A stretch of DNA of 64,000 nt from Melieria omissa (taxonomy: Eukaryota; Arthropoda; Insecta; Diptera; Ulidiidae), in assembly GCA_963971225.1 (NCBI GenBank), contig OZ020268.1, positions 59,953,900 through 60,017,899 on the forward strand, written 5' to 3'. Shown here piece after piece: positions 57,570 through 64,000 of the stretch; the first letter of the stretch is position 1; every line of letters begins with the position of its first letter. The notes below the pieces were generated by a model that saw only the letters and a list, made by a program, of their open reading frames with translations, was not told the DNA's origin and ran no database searches. Both the position numbers and the translations under genes were made by a program.

Positions 57570-60500
57570 TATGTATGGAAATTTATCGTACACATCTTGA
57601 CTTAGTTACTGAAAGCGATTTAGATATATTTCACATTTTTTATTGATTTCAATGTATACAATAACAATACAATAATATGTGCTTAAGGGGGTCGTCTAGG
57701 TAGCAGCCCGATTTTCGAGCCTGTTTTTCAACATTTATTACGAAGGAACGAAAAAAGATATTCACTCACTTGTTTTTGTTTTTTGTTTATTTAATCGTAA
57801 TCTTTTAAGAGGCAAGGTCATAAAAATTATATTTCTACATATTCGAGTGTAGGATAACCTTGAACGTGCCTTCATCAGAATTTTGATATCAATTTCCCTG
57901 CACGATTTTGGGTCAACCACGTAACCTACAACAAAAAATTAAAACAAAGTTATTTTTCCTCTTTTTTCAAATGTTTATTGCCTGTTATAATAAAAAAACA
58001 ATATTTTGTCAAAAGCTCGTGTCTAATCGTAGCAACATGTTTTCTGAGCAAGTAAAAAAGAAATCGAATCGATGCGTGTAAAACTTTTCTTAAAATCGTG
58101 CAAGTAAGTTAGAAAAATACGACTTTCGGGAAAACGCGTTTAAAGTTCACAGGGAGCGTGCGGAAACACCGTGAGCGAGCGTGCTCAATGCTCTACAGCT
58201 CAATAACCGTGAAGAGTTTACCCAAATCTTTTGGAAATAACATTCCTCACGTCTTCCAAATGAAAATTATGTAAAAAAAACCCATTTTTTAAAACTTTAA
58301 AAATAAAGACAGAAATAAGCCCAATAAACTGAAATTCTTCTCTCTGCGGCAAGTGAAATAAATTTACTCAAATATTAAACATTAAAACGCATTTGGAAAT
58401 CAATACTGATGGATCAGAAATATCTTGCAATGAACAATGTTACTAGAACATTAGGTCTTAAGCCGGCAAAATATCAAGAACCTTACTATAGTTGAGACTG
58501 TTGACTCTGAGTAAATGGCTTAATACTTCAGATATGGAATATTGTCAATAGCGAGTTTCATTCCATGCAATTAGTATCTGCTGAAAATAATATAGATTTA
58601 TCCTTTATCACGCTGGCAGATCCTTGGCACTCCTAGCGACACTGACAATAATACCTGAGAGGAAAACCCACACTTGTGCGCAAAATAGTATTATTTCGTA
58701 GCCGGAACCATTCGGAGTTTTTCCAGACGCCGACTTTTGAGAAATGTAAATCGTCATATATGATTTCTATCATGTTGTCATGTTGTTAAAAAAAACGAAA
58801 TTTCTACGCTGCATGTCCACTGAAATCATAATCATTTTTAGCTTCCCGATACCGGATATGGTAACAATTTTCAACAGACTAGATGTCGCCTTGCACGTAT
58901 ACCCAATGCCTGACTTTGTATCCAAGCAGACTTGCACCACAAATCACACAAAAATCAACAATGAAGAAAAAAGTTTTTCTAAACTTGCCATGTTTTAAAG
59001 GACATTTGCTCCAGGAGTAGCAACGGGCAGACCTCACGAAGGACATTCAAAGCACATATGTATGTATGCATGCAAATGTCTGAGTGTTCTATTGACAGAG
59101 CAAAGTAGTAGATGGGCGAGAGGGGTGGAGGGTGGAGGGCGGAAGGCGGAAGGGTGAGCAGACGCTTGTCCGTTTGTTTGCCTGTCTGTTTGGGTATTGT
59201 TCTGTTCGTTGTAGTGTTGGTTGCTGGGCATGCGGTGTACTAGTAGTACGTAGCTAGGCAGTGTGCAGTATGGTTTCCCATTAGCATTTTTGTTTGTTAT
59301 TATTGTTGCGAGTTGGACAGCAGTGGGTAGTTGCCCGAGTGGGGTGGTTCGGTGGATAGTGGGTAGTGGTGAGTGGCAGTTAAAATGTCGACTGCTGCTG
59401 TTTAAACCAAATATGTGTGCGCGTGTGCGTGTGTGTGCGTGTCTGTAGTCATATATGAAAGCAGCTGTCAAACCAATGCCCAGGCCGCTGGGTCTATATG
59501 CCAGCGTCCATAATACACACACACACTGGTATTAGTGTGTGGGCGCGGGTGGATGGGGGCCGTGCCGGCCTTTCGGTCCATTTAACATGTCTCATAATAA
59601 TTGCGATTGGGTTTTATTCGCATTCATTTGAATAAGAATTAGCTTCGTTGCGAGAATGGAATTTCGGCAATTTAACAAAAGGACAAACTAAGCTCGTATC
59701 CGTCTGCGGACCTATGTGGAATGTCAACGTCAACTGCTGCGACTTTTTCAACTGCAAAAACAAACAATATTCGGCTTTTGGTGCATACGGAATCTGTGAA
59801 TGAGCTCAAGGCTCGCAAATCGGAACTTCATTAATATGAAAAGCGTATTGAATTAATGGGTGACCAACTATAATACATGTTTGCTAATTTCCTTTTTATA
59901 TACCTGAAAAACTCAGTATTTTGCATTTTACGGAACGTAGTTTAGTGCATATTTAATAAGCCGAGAGCTATAGTTTGATTCGAATATAAATAAATTTAAG
60001 TTTTAATACGGATTAAAATTGAGAAATCGGGAAAACCAAAAAAAAAAGAAGAAAATAATTGTTTGGGGTGAAAACAAATTCAGGAGCAAATTGAAATTAA
60101 ACTACATGTAACCTAATTATAAACCTAAATATAAGGTTTAGTCAAACATTTCATTTTAAACAGTTGCTTACAATTCTGTCAAGTTATTATAGGCGCAGCA
60201 TTAACCCAAGTTCTGTCCTGACTTTCAGGTTACTTATAATTGAAATTAAATGATAATAATTTTTACTTGATAGTTGATATTGAAATCTTTTCTTGTGAAA
60301 ACCTTTTGTTTAACAGGAATTAATTAATTAATTTTTTAAATTTAAAGATTATTTGCTTAACCGGTATTTTCATTTTTTGAGCAGATAGTATATGAATTTA
60401 AAGGTAGTAGCGGTAGTTTCAGTTAATTATGGCATAGAGAGAAAATCCGGCATTTCTGTGATTGAATTAATAAGTTATATGTTAAGCAGCCAACTAAACA

Positions 60501-62142
60501 TACACAAAAGAACCCAAGCTTTGACTTTCGTATGAATTACACACCCAGCAAGGAATCGGCAATGCGAATGGCATTTCGAAAACATAAATTTCATTTGGAG
60601 TCTGTGGGATATCTATCCACAAACATGCCCTTTCTCACCACGATATCGGAACACTTGAGGTTCCCATGACCCTTCGATTGATTGCGAGGGACCGAGCCAT
60701 AAATAAAAATGCAACTGTATCCTCCGATTTCCATTCGAGTGAATCACATGTGTCAAAATGATACCTACCTTGATTAAACTGAAACAATTTTTTAAATTAT
60801 TGTAAAATTCGCACACAATGCCGAGGGTATATCATTTTGGCACCCTTCCTTTCTTCCTTCGTTAATAATATTTACTTCCACATAAAGGATACCCCGGTCT
60901 GCTGCATTCCGCTCCGTTTCGCATTGCACCACCTTATATGTAGTTGGCAAAAAAGGGATAAGAGGAGATGAGTCGAAATGTATAGCCTGATGGGTGAAGT
61001 CAATTGTAACATATCGAATTGTGCGTATTGAGGGATTTGATTTATTTATAGTTATTTATAGGATTTCGCAGTGCCAACAGTGCAACAGCAAAGCACTGAA
61101 AGGTGCTGCGGTAGCGCCCCAAACACTCTGTGTGTTCGCGTTCAACTCTTCTGCCCAAACGTATAAGCATATTTACACTTACTGCGTGCACACACGCCGA
61201 AATGAACTCGCAGAAAAGTTGCCAACTCCACCTTCAAGTAATGGCAGATTATCTGTTCTTATCCGCGATTTTTGGTTTTTACCCTTTTCCGTGTGGCACG
61301 ACTTCTCGGTGGACGCTATCCACCAAACTCTAAATTGGATTAACGACATTTTCGTTTTGTCTTTCTACTAATTTTGCTTCTGGCACATTACGTGTTCCAC
61401 ATGGGCATAAAGCACGAGTTATGAATGGTCTTACATGGGCCGAAGGTGTGGACGTACACGAGCAACTCAACTCCATCATATGCAACTGCGTGTTGGACGT
61501 GTCTATTCGCAGTCAGCTGTCTCATTCGATAAATGCGAACGTATGCCATGTCACGTCCAATATTCTCAGGTTAAATGCAAGGATGACCTTACGACTATTG
61601 CGACACTATCGTTTTTGAAAGGAATTTCGTTGTGGGTGGTCGTTCTGAATGGAACAAAAAGGGGTAACTTTAATTTTAGAAATTAGTATTTGTACATCGT
61701 TAATTAAAATACGTTGTCGCATTTTTGTATTCTGAAGGAAGCCTCATCGAGTGTGATAATACTATTGCCAAACGACTATTGCAAGTTGAAGACGAAGAGT
61801 TCGACAGCAGTTTCCAGCAGACCTCAGGGCGCACATCGATGAGGTGACCACAAGTTTCTGATGCAAGTGGAAGTAAGTCATTTGGTAAGTAGTGAACATT
61901 GTCAGCAGTGTGACACGCTTAACGACTGTCGCTTGTGGCATCCGTAATGAACATTTGTTCGTATGTTCGTACTTACAAAAATCAAATGTATTTGTTTTGT
62001 GAAAAGCTAACACGCCGAAGCTATGATTTCGCATCGGCACAGATGTAAAGACACTCTCGTAGTTGCAAGTGTAAAGAATTGCAAAAAAGAAGAAAGGAGG
62101 AAAAATAACTTGCGGATGCTCGCAAACATACCGGCCCATTTA

Positions 62143-62172
62143 AGTGGGTGTGTGTGTGTGTGTGTGTGTGCT
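62143..62172. repeat. (GT)n microsatellite
   Basis: An uninterrupted GT run of about 14 units, followed by a degenerate GTGTGCGTGAGC tail. A second run of similar size lies at 62674-62704. Confidence 0.9.
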
Positions 62173-62673
62173 AGTGTGTGCGTGAGCATTTGCGTGTGTG
62201 GGCAAGAATGCAAAGGACCCAAGCGGATGGCAGGATGATATGCTTGTATTTACATATCTTAAAATTTGAGCAAAAATAAAATAAAGGACACGACCACTGC
62301 TTGTATTGAATGGTCGGCCGGATGGTCCTTCGGTCGCCGCATTTGGGTTGCATTTGGCATTTGGTAAGCCTTGTCCTTGGCGGTGGGTGTGGGTGTGGTT
62401 GTGATGGTGTGAGAATGGTTTTTGCGTTTGTGTTTCTGTTTGCACCGGAGTGGCTTTGTACATGCATACAATTGCCGGCAGGAGGGCCGCAGCACTAAAT
62501 GACTATAAAAAGGACTTTGAAGAGGGTCAAATGGAGATAAATTTGTGTATTCTGGAGCAGCGGTGGCATAAGTAAGTAAGGAGCTCGGCGGGTTATTTCT
62601 TGTTTAATGTGTTTTTATTTTTATACGGTCATTCTGTTTGGTATGTACGTGCATATGTGAAATGTCCGTCTGT

Positions 62674-62704
62674 GTTTGTGTGTGTGTGTGTGTGTGTGTG
62701 AGTG
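62674..62704. repeat. (TG)n microsatellite
   Basis: A TG run of about 13-15 units within GTCTGTGTTTGTG flank sequence. Confidence 0.9.
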
Positions 62705-64000
62705 TTTTCAAAGTTTGGGCCTTTGAAAACGTGCCTTTCTTTGAAGGGTTAAAATATGTAAACGTATGGCTTCCAGAAGACTCTTTCTCTGGAGCATTCG
62801 CATCCAAATTTATAACCCACTGGCGATTTGGTTTGTAACTACCCGCAAATGAATGATGTTTGAATTTGATTCCATTTGCATGCCGGGTACATGTTATTTT
62901 TCTTGTTGGTTAAAGCGTTTGGTCCACGCTGAATGGACTTGTATGCGCACACTTGAGTGCCGAGTGCAAATTACCATTCAGCTTAAAAGTAATGCAACCC
63001 AGTAACTCAGTCACCACTTAAATTTTAGGTTTATTTGCTTGTTTGTTTGTTTGTTGTGTTCGAATGGGCTGTGGGAATTTCTTGGGCATAAATAGTCATG
63101 CCCAATAACAACAAAAAACTCCGGAGCACTACTCAGACGTATACTAACCCGTAGTTAACGTCAGGGCAATTACCAATTGAGTTAAATTATGCAACATTTT
63201 GCAGACCAGTGGCTGTCATACACGAGTCTCCTGATAAAAGTTATGTTTTCCATGTAACATGAAACTTTTCCCGACTAGTTGGAGGCTGTCAATCGCTAAC
63301 AAATTTTACTCACTTCTGAGTACAGCTTGGCCATTGTGCTGACCAAGCCCATTACGCAAAGTAAAATCCTTGTGTAACCCGATACTTTAAGTTTCTGCCG
63401 TCAATAGACGTGCGTGTGGCTGCGAGTGTGTGCGTGCCCTGTGCTGCGTGCTAAGTGGAAACACTTGAATTAGGAAAGCGCACTTTCACAGTTTCGCAGT
63501 TTCGACAACAAGAGTGCTTTATCATCCAATCCGTTCTCTTACGTTCTTCTGCTCAATACTTTCTTCGCTCTAAGTGCGAATATGGTAATGTGAAATGCTG
63601 CTCTGTCTTGGTTGCTTTGACGACTTGGTCTTTGACCGAAAGACCAAAAGACATTTGGTTTGCCTTTATTACCAGATGTCATGTCCATGTTCCGCTTGAA
63701 CGTGTGAGATGACCGGAGCAAAGGTTATGTCCTGAAATTTGTGTGTTCTTTGGGCTGGCAGTATGTGACATATTTATGCGTACATGTGGTATGGGGTTTA
63801 TGTTTTTATGATTGTACTGTATGATTGCAAAAAGTGCATTGAAAGAACTAAGATGGTGAGTAAAAAATTAATGAATATTCATCTTGCATGTATGTGATGG
63901 GATGGCCGCATTATAAGCGACCTAGGCCAAGTTTCCTACAACTATTAGACTTTCGAGCTGGGAAATTCCATTGGAAATTAAAGGAATAACGAATGAGAAA

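Larger units (their letters stand above)
57570..64000. other. Non-coding region with simple repeats
   Basis: I could not support any gene here. It is AT-rich with GT-rich patches: 59100-59160 (GGAGGGTGGAGGGCGGAAGG type), 59410-59450, 62143-62200 ((GT)n), 62380-62405 and 62674-62704 ((TG)n). The open frames on the CA strand of these patches are composition artefacts. It may be intronic or intergenic DNA of a large gene outside the window. Confidence 0.45.

Noticed and set aside
59034..59522. 162-residue minus-strand frame
   Set aside because: His/Thr/Pro-rich reading of a GT-rich simple-sequence region; no domain.
62140..62495. Several overlapping minus-strand frames with His-Thr repeats
   Set aside because: Translations of the (CA)n microsatellite.

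Overview
The window is AT-rich nuclear DNA of a higher fly (Diptera, Brachycera). The evidence is spliced genes with short introns whose closest known relatives are animal (Drosophila-type unc-119, ZC3H18/CG1677 and ABHD11 genes), dense young and old transposons of insect families, and (TG)n/(CATA)n simple repeats. A tephritid fruit fly is my best guess, from general resemblance only. There is no bacterial or viral gene organisation. Exon borders and repeat ends were counted by hand and may be off by a base or two.

Layout. 1-1.7 kb: the 3' part of a LINE (reverse transcriptase plus RNase H). 3.6-7.3 kb: a block bounded by inverted repeats that carries a damaged RAD54B-like SNF2 gene on the minus strand. 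7.4-8.2 kb: an ABHD12-like exon split by a TTAA-flanked MITE. 8.8-11.6 kb: overlapping MITE and repeat remnants. 12-18.7 kb: three complete tandem ABHD11 paralogues, plus strand, five exons and 300 residues each; the third has Cys in place of the nucleophile Ser. 20.5-21.5 kb: unc-119, minus strand, three exons. 23.9-26.9 kb: ZC3H18, plus strand, six coding exons, divergent from unc-119. 29.9-34.3 kb: two decayed Tc1/mariner-type transposase genes with DD37E spacing. 35.15-45.77 kb: a nest of transposons inside one hAT-like element with an 8-bp target duplication. It holds a DUF7869-type element (containing a TTAA-flanked element that contains a pogo-like element) and a MITE interrupted by a LINE. 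45.8-64 kb: largely non-coding DNA with one intact MITE, a tRNA-derived SINE, a roughly 1-kb palindrome, a small MITE and microsatellites.

The host genes do not form one pathway. ABHD11 is a mitochondrial serine hydrolase, UNC119 a lipid-binding chaperone of myristoylated proteins, and ZC3H18 a nuclear RNA-processing adaptor. The most unusual points are the Ser-to-Cys ABHD11 paralogue, the RAD54B remnant without its Walker A region inside an inverted-repeat block, the DUF7869-type element with repeated subterminal motifs, the multi-level transposon nest whose insertions can be ordered from target duplications, and the long palindrome that could make a hairpin RNA.
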